Origin: an uncultured Aquimarina sp.
GTDB taxonomy: Bacteria; Bacteroidota; Bacteroidia; Flavobacteriales; Flavobacteriaceae
Reading direction: 5' to 3'
Assembly (NCBI GenBank): GCA_947503835.1
Contig: CANNFM010000010.1
Location: forward strand, 156,109-220,108
DNA: 64,000 nucleotides
Each line of letters starts with the position of its first letter. Position 1 is the first letter of the stretch. A program made the translations under genes and the position numbers. This document shows, piece after piece, positions 17,558 to 26,073 of the stretch. Below the pieces are notes generated by a model. The model made no database searches, was not told the origin of the DNA, and saw only the letters and a list, made by a program, of their open reading frames with translations.

Positions 17558-18511
17558 TCAAGGGTTATTTTTATAGAGTTCATCAAAGTTCCATATAGAT
17601 TCGGTCCCTTGATTGGTAATGGTAACGTTACCTAATCGAGTAATGCTGTTGTCTTCATTATTTAATCGACAAATTATCTTAGTAATTCTGCTATATGAAA
17701 CTTCGTTAGAAGGTTCAATTTTAATTGTGACATCACCACTAGCTATAGTGAGTACTTTACCTTTTTTTTCTAAGAGCTTGCATTTTAAGTACCTCAGCTC
17801 TTTAACAACACGTAGGTAATCATTTGGGGTACAGCTTAGATGAATTTTTTTAATTCCGTTAAAAAGTTTTTGGCCTGTGTAAACAGGTTTGAGAAATGCT
17901 TCGCGCGAATATGCGGTGTGGTACTTTCCATAAAGACTATCTAAGAAAACTGGATTGTAAAAACCATACCAGGTATGCAAAGCGGTACCAGGACTAGGTG
18001 TATAAAAAGCTTTAAACCAAGTATGTTTATGGCCTTTCAAAGGCATTTTTACAATTTCAGCAGCATAGAGAAGTGAGTCTTTAGTTACTTTTAATTTAGG
18101 CTTAACACCCAGATGAAAACACTCATTGTTATTTTTTAAAGAGAAACCGATACCACTTTTTCCTACAGGTTCGTTGTATGAATTTTTTGGACTTAAAATC
18201 TCAATATAATGATGATGCCCTCTCAAATAGCATGTTAAGGCTTTCTCATGTATGGGAGCAAAATCCGGTAATCCCAAGTCTAGAGAAGCATATGCGTTTT
18301 TCCAGGGATTATTCTTTATTAATCTTTCATAAGTAATGCTATCCACAACTATATATAAATGATCTAATAATACCTTAGACACATCATTACTAAAAGCTTC
18401 ATCAATCTTTTTTCGATCGATAATAGAAGGTTTTTCTAGTTCTTGTGTTTTCTTCTGGCAAGAAATAAAGATAAAACAACAGAAAATGGATAAAATGATA
18501 CGACCTAACAT
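17558..18511 (-). CDS. DUF5829-like lipoprotein
   Basis: The 317-residue protein has a lipoprotein signal (FCCFIFISCQKK). It then has a region with LLDHLYIVVDSITYERL, RGHHHYIEILSP and GKSGIGFSL, which looks like a vicinal-oxygen-chelate/glyoxalase-like fold with His-rich strands, as in proteins annotated DUF5829. No catalytic assignment is possible. It lies alone with the next lipoprotein gene between the nucleotidase pair and the zinc-linked genes at 18700-19520; no Zur box is visible at its start. Confidence 0.6.
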   Translation of the reverse strand: MLGRIILSIFCCFIFISCQKKTQELEKPSIIDRKKIDEAFSNDVSKVLLDHLYIVVDSITYERLIKNNPWKNAYASLDLGLPDFAPIHEKALTCYLRGHHHYIEILSPKNSYNEPVGKSGIGFSLKNNNECFHLGVKPKLKVTKDSLLYAAEIVKMPLKGHKHTWFKAFYTPSPGTALHTWYGFYNPVFLDSLYGKYHTAYSREAFLKPVYTGQKLFNGIKKIHLSCTPNDYLRVVKELRYLKCKLLEKKGKVLTIASGDVTIKIEPSNEVSYSRITKIICRLNNEDNSITRLGNVTITNQGTESIWNFDELYKNNP

Positions 18512-18699
18512 ATTAAAACTGTATTAAGAAATAATTCTTGCTAATAATTTATTTTTTGTGGAGTAGTATTGGTTCTTTTTACTGTAATTACAATAGAAAA
18601 GTATCAATAGTGTTGTTGTAATAATTACTTTTTTTCATAGTGTATATTATTTAATTAATTCGAATACTTTTTTAGGATAAGAGATGATTATAGTAGTAT

Positions 18700-19236
18700 C
18701 TAGTTAGGAGATAATTTAGCATATAGCTGCACTTTTTTTTCGATTATTCTTGGGGGATAAAAAATTTTATTATTTGGCTGATATACAAAGCTTTGTGTAG
18801 TAATTGTATTATGTTTTAGGGCTTTCCCAAGTATAGAAGTTTCTAGTATATGCTTTTGTTGTCTTTGTAAATGACGAGATGCAAAAAGCATTATTCTTAA
18901 AATTGGATCACTTTGGTTTAGGAAATAATCTGGTAATGTTTTATCAATTTGTAACAATGTTTCACTAACATTAAAAAAAGGTTCAATTTCTGGTTCGAGT
19001 ACTTCTCTATAGAAAAGATTCGTGTATTTTGTTATAAAAATAACTTGAGCAATTTTTTGATTCTCAATTAACCTAATAAGACTTTGCTGAGTATCAATAT
19101 CCCACCTAAAATTAGCGCCAAGGGCCGTATAGAAAAATGCTTTACTACTACACGTTTGTCGTAAAACACTTTCTATATTGTCTGTTGGGCAAATCATAAA
19201 CAGACAGTTGCTGGATTCTAGTTTATTAAAAATCAT
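18700..19236 (-). CDS. Beta-carbonic-anhydrase-like protein lacking the zinc ligands (tentative)
   Basis: A 178-residue cytoplasmic protein not confidently assigned. The N-terminal half (NCLFMICPTDNIESVL, then FFYTALGANFRWD, then QKIAQVIFITKYTN) follows the order of beta-carbonic anhydrases: a CxDxR strand, a RNAGN strand, and a strand ending HxxC. The ligand positions are replaced (PTDN for the CxDxR part, TKYTN for HxxC), so if related it cannot bind zinc in the normal way. The C-terminal half is helical. Its start overlaps the truncated MerC-like gene by four bases (ATGA), and both are behind a Zur-box promoter, so it should be made when zinc is scarce. Confidence 0.5.
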   Translation of the reverse strand: MIFNKLESSNCLFMICPTDNIESVLRQTCSSKAFFYTALGANFRWDIDTQQSLIRLIENQKIAQVIFITKYTNLFYREVLEPEIEPFFNVSETLLQIDKTLPDYFLNQSDPILRIMLFASRHLQRQQKHILETSILGKALKHNTITTQSFVYQPNNKIFYPPRIIEKKVQLYAKLSPN

Positions 19237-19520
19237 ATACGTTTTGCTACATTAAAAGGAAGTGATGAATGATGTACATTTATTTTTAGTTCTCTACTGG
19301 ATTGTTTAGAATGTCCAAATGCATATGCTACTTTAGTTTCTATCCCATTTGTATCAGTAAAGGAGTAATTTCCCAAGGCTAATGCTGTAGTTTCTTCAGA
19401 AATTATCAATCCTGTACGAGCAATAAATAGAAAAGGAGTAACAAGGCAATGCATTAAACATAAGATACTTGCTAAAATCCCTAACCTGTCTGAGTTTCTA
19501 TTTAAATGTAGTAGCCTCAA
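19233..19520 (-). CDS. Truncated MerC fused to an unrelated tail (chimaeric gene)
   Basis: The first ~43 residues (including LCLMHCLVTPFLFIARTGLI) match the N-terminus of the MerC-domain protein at 11606-12010, at about 75% DNA identity by eye. After SEE the similarity stops and a 50-residue tail (ALALGNYSFTDTNGIETKV... ending SSLPFNVAKRI) follows that is not membrane-like. Only the first helix of the four remains. This looks like a deletion that joined a duplicated merC 5' end, with its promoter, to the 3' end of another gene whose identity I cannot tell. It overlaps the next gene by four bases, and may survive only to lead transcription and translation of that gene. Confidence 0.6.
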   Translation of the reverse strand: MRLLHLNRNSDRLGILASILCLMHCLVTPFLFIARTGLIISEETTALALGNYSFTDTNGIETKVAYAFGHSKQSSRELKINVHHSSLPFNVAKRI

Positions 19521-19543
19521 TGAAAATAAGTTTTAAATCGTGA

Positions 19544-19582
19544 CAAATATACTACTATTTCAGTAAATGCAACATTGTTGCT
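19544..19582 (-). promoter_or_regulatory. Zur-box promoter (second copy) for the MerC-chimaera operon
   Basis: The -10 is a perfect TATATTTG (19551-19544). The palindrome TGCAAC-ATT-GTTGCT is at 19568-19582, and the -33 TTG lies inside it (19572-19570) with an 18-base spacer. The geometry is identical to 12039-12077, so promoter and gene start were duplicated together. Confidence 0.8.
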
Positions 19583-19802
19583 TTAATAAAGTCTTATTAA
19601 GCTTAGGATTGAATAAATTACTTGCGTAGGTAAAGTTGATTGCGACTAATTCATCTCATTATAATTGTATATTTTATTAAAGTATAGTTAATTATAGCTA
19701 AAATATGTTAATAATTTAATCGTTCGATTATGGAAATTTCGTACAAATTTGTGGTGAAAGATTTTTCTGATTAAATACTTAGCGATACGTTGTTTTTACT
19801 AA

Positions 19803-19817
19803 AGCAACAAAATTGCA
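19803..19817. promoter_or_regulatory. Degenerate Zur-type box upstream of the S8 protease
   Basis: AGCAAC-AAA-ATTGCA differs from the TGCAAC-AAA-GTTGCA palindrome at two positions. It lies 132 bases before the protease start and about 100 bases before the predicted -10, so if functional it is not a simple promoter-blocking site. Apart from this, the promoter element and the box at 19568, I see no gene in 19521-19948. Confidence 0.35.
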
Positions 19818-19914
19818 ATAATGTTTTTTGTTATCATGTAAATTCCTTCTTAATTTTTGTTTTTCAGCAACTTAGCTTGTGGTTTTACCATAATGATGTT
19901 TTCATTTGAATGTA

Positions 19915-19922
19915 TACATTTG
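19915..19922 (+). promoter_or_regulatory. -10 element of the S8 protease gene
   Basis: TACATTTG matches the Bacteroidota -10 consensus exactly and lies 26 bases before the ATG. No convincing TTG at the usual distance was found. Confidence 0.5.
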
Positions 19923-19948
19923 GGCTCTAACACAAATTTTAACTCAAT

Positions 19949-21217
19949 ATGAAAAGCTTAAGTAAACTAGCTGTAGGCGCACTACTTTCAGCATTAGTAA
20001 TGACTTCTTGTCAAAATGAAAATTTCTCTGATGGAGCAGTAGAAACGATTGTAGAACCAACCAGTACAGAAGGGAAAATAATTCCAGGACAGTATATTGT
20101 GGTTTTCAAAGATTCAAAGATACAACCGACTTCGAAAGCTCTTGCGAAATCTGCCTTTACCAGTAGAGATGCAAAAGCCAAGTCGGTGAGAGATATTTCC
20201 GAAGTTTCTATTCAAAAAATGAATAAGATTTTATTGGATTATGATGTTGATCAATCTAAGGTTTTAAACTATTACACGACTGCTATTTCCGGACTGGCTC
20301 TAAAGTTAGGAGGTGATGAATTTCAGAAACTTTCTAAAGATCCTAATGTTGCATCTATTGAATATGATAGAATAGTAACATTACCAAAGTTTGAGGTCGA
20401 AGAAGTAATTCAAAGTGATCCTTCTTCAAAAATGGCACAACAAACGCCTTGTGGTATCTCACGAGCGGGAGGAACAGCCGATGGAGGCAATAGAAATGAA
20501 TGGATTTGGATCATCGATAGTGGGATTGACTTAGATCACCCAGATCTTAATGTAGTTACGGATTCAAGATATTCAAGAACTTTTGTTGGAGGTTCTCCTA
20601 ACGACTGTAATGGCCATGGAACCCACGTTGCGGGAACTGCTGGAGCAATCAATAACAGTGTTGGTGTTGTCGGTGTTTCTGCTGGTGCTCCCGTTGTTTC
20701 AGTTAGAGTTTTTGGCTGTAATGGTAGTAGTTCTACATCTACCATTTTAAATGGAATTAATCATGTAGCTGCTAATGCTATCGCGGGAGATGTTGCTAAT
20801 CTAAGTTTAGGTGGTTTCTTTGGGTCTGGATGTGCTAATAACTCTTCTTATCGTAATGCTTTATCAAATTTAGCTAACACAGGAACTCTTATTGCTATTG
20901 CAGCAGGTAATAGTAGTGCTAATGCTGCGAGTTACCAACCTGCTTGTGTTAATGGTACAAATATATATACAGTAGCTTCGATGACCTGTAACCGTGGGTT
21001 TTCATCTTTCTCTAATTTTAATATGAATCCGATTGATGTTATTGCTACTGGCAGTAGTGTAAGAAGTACATATTTGAATGGAGGTTATGCTACATTAAGT
21101 GGGACTTCAATGGCATCGCCTCACGTTGCCGGAATTATGCACGCCATAGGAAATGGACCTAGAACATCTGGTACTGTAAGTAACAGAGGAGAAAACTATC
21201 CTATAGCTGTAAGATAA
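19949..21217 (+). CDS. Subtilisin-like S8 serine protease (proteinase K type), lipoprotein
   Basis: The 422-residue protein has a lipoprotein-type leader (LVMTSCQNEN). An I9 inhibitor propeptide follows at about residues 45-135 (GQYIVVFKDSK at its start), and then a proteinase-K-type catalytic domain. The triad is D190 (IIDSGIDLDHPDL), H223 (NGHGTHVAGT) and S387 (SGTSMASPHVAGI). The enzyme ends soon after the catalytic domain and has no T9SS sorting tail, which is unusual for flavobacterial proteases; the lipid anchor would keep it on the cell. Several Cys residues may form disulfides. A degenerate Zur-type box lies upstream, and the Zur gene is convergent downstream. Confidence 0.93.
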   Translation: MKSLSKLAVGALLSALVMTSCQNENFSDGAVETIVEPTSTEGKIIPGQYIVVFKDSKIQPTSKALAKSAFTSRDAKAKSVRDISEVSIQKMNKILLDYDVDQSKVLNYYTTAISGLALKLGGDEFQKLSKDPNVASIEYDRIVTLPKFEVEEVIQSDPSSKMAQQTPCGISRAGGTADGGNRNEWIWIIDSGIDLDHPDLNVVTDSRYSRTFVGGSPNDCNGHGTHVAGTAGAINNSVGVVGVSAGAPVVSVRVFGCNGSSSTSTILNGINHVAANAIAGDVANLSLGGFFGSGCANNSSYRNALSNLANTGTLIAIAAGNSSANAASYQPACVNGTNIYTVASMTCNRGFSSFSNFNMNPIDVIATGSSVRSTYLNGGYATLSGTSMASPHVAGIMHAIGNGPRTSGTVSNRGENYPIAVR

Positions 21218-21257
21218 AAAACATCCTCTTTGTTTATAAGTTGAGATGTGTAGTTAC

Positions 21258-21287
21258 GAAACCATCAGCTGGAGAGCGGGTGGTTTC
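21258..21287. terminator. Bidirectional hairpin between the protease and zur
   Basis: Arms GAAACC/GGTTTC (extended by an A-T pair) lie between two convergent genes, with T-rich flanks on the plus side. Confidence 0.55.
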
Positions 21288-21290
21288 AAT

Positions 21291-21674
21291 TTATTTACAC
21301 TTATTACAGATGCCGATGACCAAGAACTGGGTCTCTTGAATAGTAAATCCTTCTAAGTTTGGGATATGTAGTGTATTGGGTTGACAAGTCACCTCTTTAC
21401 ACACTTGACATTCAAAATGAATATGATTATGAATTTTATGAGAGGTTCCACAACTATCACATAGTGCATAATATGCTTTTCCATTTTTGCCAGTTATAAA
21501 ATGAACTTCTCCTTTCTCTGCAAAACGATCTAAAATCCTGTATATAGTTGTTTTGTTTACTTTTATAGGCATCGCCTCCATAATATCCTCTGCGGCTAAG
21601 GTATGTTCCGCATTGGATAAAATATCCTTTACCAGGTTTTGTTTTTCAGTATTTCTTGATTTTTTGATTTCCAT
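21291..21674 (-). CDS. zur: Fur-family regulator, probably Zur
   Basis: A 127-residue Fur-family repressor. The winged-helix half contains NKTTIYRILDRFAEKGEVHF, the Fur DNA-recognition pattern. The C-terminal half has CDSC, HKIHNHIHFECQVCKEVTC and a final CNKC, which give the structural zinc CxxC pairs and a His-rich sensory site. The large number of zinc-regulon genes and Zur-type palindromes within 13 kb makes Zur the best choice over Fur, PerR or Mur. In zinc-replete cells it would repress the promoters at 8672-8724, 12039-12077 and 19544-19582. No box is evident at its own start. Confidence 0.85.
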   Translation of the reverse strand: MEIKKSRNTEKQNLVKDILSNAEHTLAAEDIMEAMPIKVNKTTIYRILDRFAEKGEVHFITGKNGKAYYALCDSCGTSHKIHNHIHFECQVCKEVTCQPNTLHIPNLEGFTIQETQFLVIGICNKCK

Positions 21675-21909
21675 GGTACAGTATTCAAACTCCTTTACTT
21701 TATCGAAAGTAGTAATTTTTTAGTCATTAGAGATTTTTTTCTATAAAATTGAAGAAAGTCAGGCTTCAATATTTTGTCTTTTAACACATTTATTTTTTAC
21801 TAAAATGGATATCTTTTTAAATTCGATTATTAGGGAGGCGGAGTTTTTCAATTTCAAAAAGAGATATTAAAATAACCTGTTGTGCATCTAGATATTTTTT
21901 AACCAAACT

Positions 21910-22095
21910 CCGTCAATTCGAGTGCTTCGACTGGCTCAGCAGAGCTATCGAGAATAGGATTATTGGTTAAAAAAAGCTTTGTCATCCTGAGCTTGTCGAA
22001 GGATCGATACCTACCCATCCGGCAGGCGGGCATTTTGTCTTCTGTCATCTCGAGCGAAGTCGAGAGGTCATTACAACAAAACACTCGAATTGACG
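21910..22095. repeat. 186-bp palindromic repeat with 14-bp perfect terminal inverted repeats
   Basis: CGTCAATTCGAGTG at 21910-21923 is the exact reverse complement of 22082-22095. Inside are REP-like hairpins (gagcttgtcgaagg; ctcgagcgaagtcgag; ccggcaggcggg). Short open frames across it on both strands are by-products of the palindromes and not genes. The rest of 21675-22197 is AT-rich and shows no gene. Confidence 0.7.
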
Positions 22096-22197
22096 CTTTT
22101 TTTGTAGTAATTTTTCTAAATGCAAAACAGGTCAAAATAATTTAGAGAAAAATTAGTTTTATATTTGATTTGAATCGTAAACCAATTAACCAAAATC

Positions 22198-22707
22198 ATG
22201 AAAACACTTAGTAAATTAACAGTAATTGCAACAGTTCTTTTATTTATATCCTGCAAACAAAATCCTGCTGAAACTCCAGAACATAAGGCAATGGTAACTG
22301 AACATTCTGAAATGGAAGAGTCTCATACTAAAATGGAAGCAGAACACAGTTCTATGAAAGATGATCATCAACAAATGGAAGCTGCTCATAAAACTATTGA
22401 AAATGATTCTATTCACTTATTAACAGAAAAGAACCATAAAACCTTATTAGCCAAACATGGTGAACTTATTGCTGCACATAAGGCATTGATAGAAAAACAT
22501 GCTGAACTAGAAACAAAACATACTTCTGGTGAGATTACACTAGAACAAATGACAACGGAACATGAGTCCATGAAAGCTGAACATGAAAATATGGAGAAAG
22601 AGCATAAAAGTATAACAGCTGAGCATAAGCGCATTACTGAAGAAGATCAAAAAATGATAAAAGAAGATCAGGAGAAAGCTAAAGAAGTTGAATCTGATCA
22701 AAAGTAA
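22198..22707 (+). CDS. His/Met/Glu-rich coiled-coil lipoprotein
   Basis: A 169-residue lipoprotein (leader ending LLFISCKQ). From residue 25 to the end it is one long helix built of repeats of the form EH-x-x-M-x-x-EH (for example EHSEMEESH, MEAEHSSMKDDH, EHESMKAEHENMEKEH). About 25 His and 15 Met residues are spaced at i, i+3/i+4 and i+7, so they lie along the faces of a coiled coil. This could bind soft or borderline metals such as zinc or copper in the periplasm, but a purely structural role is also possible. It lies 0.5 kb from zur; no Zur box was found at its start. I do not recognise a named family. Confidence 0.75.
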   Translation: MKTLSKLTVIATVLLFISCKQNPAETPEHKAMVTEHSEMEESHTKMEAEHSSMKDDHQQMEAAHKTIENDSIHLLTEKNHKTLLAKHGELIAAHKALIEKHAELETKHTSGEITLEQMTTEHESMKAEHENMEKEHKSITAEHKRITEEDQKMIKEDQEKAKEVESDQK

Positions 22708-22743
22708 TATAGTATATAGATATTAGTTATTAGAAAAAATGCG

Positions 22744-22776
22744 AAACTGTACGTAACACTTACGTGCAGTTTTTTG
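22744..22776 (+). terminator. Terminator of the coiled-coil lipoprotein gene
   Basis: Stem AAACTG-ACGTAA / TTACGT-CAGTTT with a CAC loop is followed by a T run, 36 bases after the stop. Confidence 0.8.
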
Positions 22777-22834
22777 CATAGGTAATATTTTTTAATAAAC
22801 TGATTAACAGTGTGGTAAGATAAGCTCTTTTAAA

Positions 22835-22999
22835 CTCATAAGCCTAAAGTCACAGGTTCGAGTCCTGTTCCCGTTACTAAGCAAAAGCGTCACAGAAATG
22901 TGGAGCTTTTTTTATTGTTATAATGTTTTGAAGACTTGACAGGACGAGAAGTTTATCCTGAGCGAGGTATGAGTCGAAGGGAGTCTTGTTTCCGCTACT
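22835..22999 (+). repeat. Long repeat copy B: decayed tRNA-fMet 3' half plus terminator and REP-like insert
   Basis: This is nearly identical to 2159-2321, starting at the CTCATA of the tRNA anticodon loop. The anticodon stem, acceptor (tcccgtt) and terminator stem (gcgtcaca) each carry point changes, and the 5' half of the tRNA is absent, so it cannot make a functional tRNA. It ends with a second changed 3' end (agtcttgtttccgctac). It fills much of the gap 22708-23225, the rest of which is AT-rich with no gene. Confidence 0.85.
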
Positions 23000-23225
23000 A
23001 GAATAGGCTAAAATATTTATTTTGAATGTTTTAACCTTTTTGTTTTCTGCCCATTTTACCTAAAAACCTCATTTTTGCCTTAAAAAGTGAGTAACTTCCT
23101 AGATCTTCCCAAAGGTCATAAATACAAATCAAGTACAACATAATTTTTAGTGCTGAAATTCAAGCATAATTAGCCTTGAATTAATAATTTGTATTATTGT
23201 AATAGTAATATATTTCTATTCTTAA

Positions 23226-26039
23226 TTGGGATTTAACAAAAAAATATCGTTTTTATTGGTAATTGTATTCTGTGTCATGGCTAGAGCGCAGGAGTTACCT
23301 CCTATACAAAATTATTCATCCAAAGATTATAATGCAGAAAATCAGAACTGGGCTATTTCTCAATCTTCAGAGAAATTAATTTATATAGCAAATAATAAAG
23401 GATTGTTGGAGTTTAATGGTTCAACGTGGAAATTGTATTCTTCACCTAATGAATCTATTATAAGATCTGTAAAGGTTATTGGGGATAGGGTTTACACTGG
23501 ATGTTATATGCAGTTTGGTTATTGGCAAAAAGATATTTTAGGAACCTTGCATTATACTTCTTTATCAGAAAAAATAAATGTCGAACTAATTGATGATGAG
23601 GAGTTTTGGAATATAATTGATATCGATGATGGGATAGTTTTTCAATCTTTGAATCGAATATACATTTATAATGTTAAAGATGGATCGGTTAACACCATAG
23701 ATTCTGATAATAAAATAACCAAAATATTTGAAGTTGATAGGAGTATTTATTTTCAGGATATTAATAAAGGTCTATTCAAAATCAAATATGGCCAAGATAT
23801 TCTGGTTGTTGAAGATGAAGTTGTCAAAAATAGTGAGATAGTTAATATTTTTGGTACAGATGAAAACTTTTTAATCTTAACGAGAGATAACGGTTTTTAT
23901 AGTTTTAAAAATAACAACTTAACCAAATGGAATATAAGTGCAGAAAGTTTGCTATCCGAAATCAGTATTTATAATGCGATTCGACTGAAAGATAATAGTT
24001 TTGTTTTAGGGACAATTTCTCATGGGTTAATTTATCTAAATAGCGAAGGCGGTGTATTGTATCAAGTTGATCAAAACAAAGGACTGCTAAACAACACTAT
24101 TTTATCACTTTTTGAAGATATTGATAATAATATATGGTTAGGTCTTGATAACGGTATTAGTTATATCAACTTGAATTCACCTTTTAAGATATACAACGAT
24201 TATCTGGGTATTCTAGGAAGTGTTTATGTTTCTGCTGTTTATAATGATAATTTGTATCTCGGAACAAATCAGGGGCTTTTCTATAAAAAAATAAAAAGTA
24301 ATGATGACTTTAAGTTCATAAAAGGTACTCAGGGACAGGTTTGGTGTTTACAAAACATTGATCAGACACTATTTTGTGGACACAATGAAGGGACATTTAT
24401 TGTTGATGATAATCAAGCAAAAAAAATATCTAATGTTCCTGGAACCTGGAAGATTAATGAGTTAAAAGACAAGCCAGATATTTTGTTACAAGGGAATTAT
24501 GATGGCCTTTATGTTTTAAAAAAAATAAATAACAATTGGCAATTAAGAAATAAGATCAAAGGCTTTAATAATTCATCTCGTTATTTTGAGGTTGTTAGAG
24601 ATGAAATCTTTGTAAATCACGAGTATAATGGTGTTTTTAGGATAAGGGTTGATACTGGTTTCTTTGAAACAAAAAATGTTGTTATAGATACATTAATAAG
24701 AGGGTCTAATTCGGGACTTGTAAAATATGGGGATGATTTATTATTTGCTTTTAAGGAAGGCATTCTAAAATACGATAAGTCCAAAGAAAAATTTATCAGG
24801 GATAGCCTTTTGAGTACAATATATACTGACAAAGAATACGTTTCAGGTAAAATAATTTTAGATGAAAAAGATAATGATTTATGGGTTTTTACAAATTCTA
24901 ATATAAGTTTTGTCTCTCAGGAGATGCTTACAAATACATCAAAGATTAACAAAATACCCTTAACAAAAGAAGAACGTAAAAGTGTTTCCGGATATGAAAG
25001 TGTGATGCATCTTGATTATAAAAACGCATATTTATTTGGCACCAGTTCTGGATACATAACTGTTGATATTGGTGATTTAAACATTAAAAATTTTCAGGTT
25101 TCCTTAGGAAACATTACAAATGGCAGCAATAAAAAAAATAAGGCAGCCATAAAACTTGTCAATAAACATGTTAAAGGAGATTTTAAAAGCTCGGAAAATA
25201 ATCTAAAAGTATCTTTTTATGCACCAGAATATAATAAATATTTAAAACCAAGATACCAATTTCAGCTATTAGGGATTTATGATGATTGGAGTGACTGGTC
25301 AGAGAATCCAACAGCTTTCTTTGAAAATCTCCCATATGGAGATTATCAATTTAATGTAAGATCCAAAATAGGAAATAAGGTTTCAAGCAATATTGCTCAC
25401 TATTCTTTTGGAATTGCTAAACCTTGGTATATTACTAATTTAATGTTGACAGTTTATGCTTTGGCAACTATTTTATTTTCCTTTTTTATGCATATTATGT
25501 ATAAGCGATATTATAGAAAAAAGCAGCAAAAGTTAATTGAAAAAAATAGAAGTGAGTTAGAATTGGCAAAAGTGCAAAATGAAAAGGAAATCATTAAAAT
25601 TAAAAATGAGCAGCTCAAACAGGACTTCAGGAATAAGAGCAAAGAATTAGCAGCTTCAACCATTGACATTGCAAAAAAGAATGAATTATTAACACAAATT
25701 AAAAATCGTCTCGTTAAGTTTCAAGACCAAAGTGCTATTGAACCCGTCATACGGATTATTGATAAAAACTTAAACCATAATGATAATTGGGAATCTTTTA
25801 AAGAGGCATTTAATACGGTTGATAAGAAATTTTTAAAAAAACTAAAAAAATTACATCCAGGCCTGTCTTCTAATGACTTAAAACTGTGTGCATATTTACG
25901 ATTGAATTTATCATCAAAGGAGATCGCGCCATTGTTCAATATATCAACTCGCAGCGTAGAGATTAAACGATATAGACTTCGCAAAAAAATGAATTTATCT
26001 CATGAGGATAATTTGGTTAATTATATCCTTGAGATCTAA
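23226..26039 (+). CDS. Membrane-spanning beta-propeller / Y_Y_Y / LuxR-type HTH regulator
   Basis: A 937-residue one-component regulator. After a signal peptide (ISFLLVIVFCVMARAQ) come two seven-bladed propellers of Reg_prop repeats (about residues 25-650; blades such as ILSLFEDIDNNIWLGLDNGI), a Y_Y_Y domain (about 660-740) and one membrane helix (about 745-768). A coiled coil and a C-terminal LuxR-like HTH follow (LSSKEIAPLFNISTRSVEIK). There is no kinase domain, so glycan sensing in the periplasm must act directly on the cytoplasmic HTH. It precedes the laminarin locus and probably controls it. The frame has no ATG upstream of the signal peptide, and TTG at 23226 is the only usable start after an in-frame stop at 23223. 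Confidence 0.87.
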   Translation: MGFNKKISFLLVIVFCVMARAQELPPIQNYSSKDYNAENQNWAISQSSEKLIYIANNKGLLEFNGSTWKLYSSPNESIIRSVKVIGDRVYTGCYMQFGYWQKDILGTLHYTSLSEKINVELIDDEEFWNIIDIDDGIVFQSLNRIYIYNVKDGSVNTIDSDNKITKIFEVDRSIYFQDINKGLFKIKYGQDILVVEDEVVKNSEIVNIFGTDENFLILTRDNGFYSFKNNNLTKWNISAESLLSEISIYNAIRLKDNSFVLGTISHGLIYLNSEGGVLYQVDQNKGLLNNTILSLFEDIDNNIWLGLDNGISYINLNSPFKIYNDYLGILGSVYVSAVYNDNLYLGTNQGLFYKKIKSNDDFKFIKGTQGQVWCLQNIDQTLFCGHNEGTFIVDDNQAKKISNVPGTWKINELKDKPDILLQGNYDGLYVLKKINNNWQLRNKIKGFNNSSRYFEVVRDEIFVNHEYNGVFRIRVDTGFFETKNVVIDTLIRGSNSGLVKYGDDLLFAFKEGILKYDKSKEKFIRDSLLSTIYTDKEYVSGKIILDEKDNDLWVFTNSNISFVSQEMLTNTSKINKIPLTKEERKSVSGYESVMHLDYKNAYLFGTSSGYITVDIGDLNIKNFQVSLGNITNGSNKKNKAAIKLVNKHVKGDFKSSENNLKVSFYAPEYNKYLKPRYQFQLLGIYDDWSDWSENPTAFFENLPYGDYQFNVRSKIGNKVSSNIAHYSFGIAKPWYITNLMLTVYALATILFSFFMHIMYKRYYRKKQQKLIEKNRSELELAKVQNEKEIIKIKNEQLKQDFRNKSKELAASTIDIAKKNELLTQIKNRLVKFQDQSAIEPVIRIIDKNLNHNDNWESFKEAFNTVDKKFLKKLKKLHPGLSSNDLKLCAYLRLNLSSKEIAPLFNISTRSVEIKRYRLRKKMNLSHEDNLVNYILEI

Positions 26040-26073
26040 AAAACACCTCTACATAAGTTAAGCATAACTCAAC

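Noticed and set aside
21899..22145. Open reading frames of 60-78 codons on both strands
   Set aside because: They run through the palindromic repeat at 21910-22095, have no plausible start context, and translate to compositionally odd peptides.
22835..22907. Second functional tRNA-Met
   Set aside because: The 5' half of the cloverleaf is missing, and the anticodon stem and acceptor carry mismatches.
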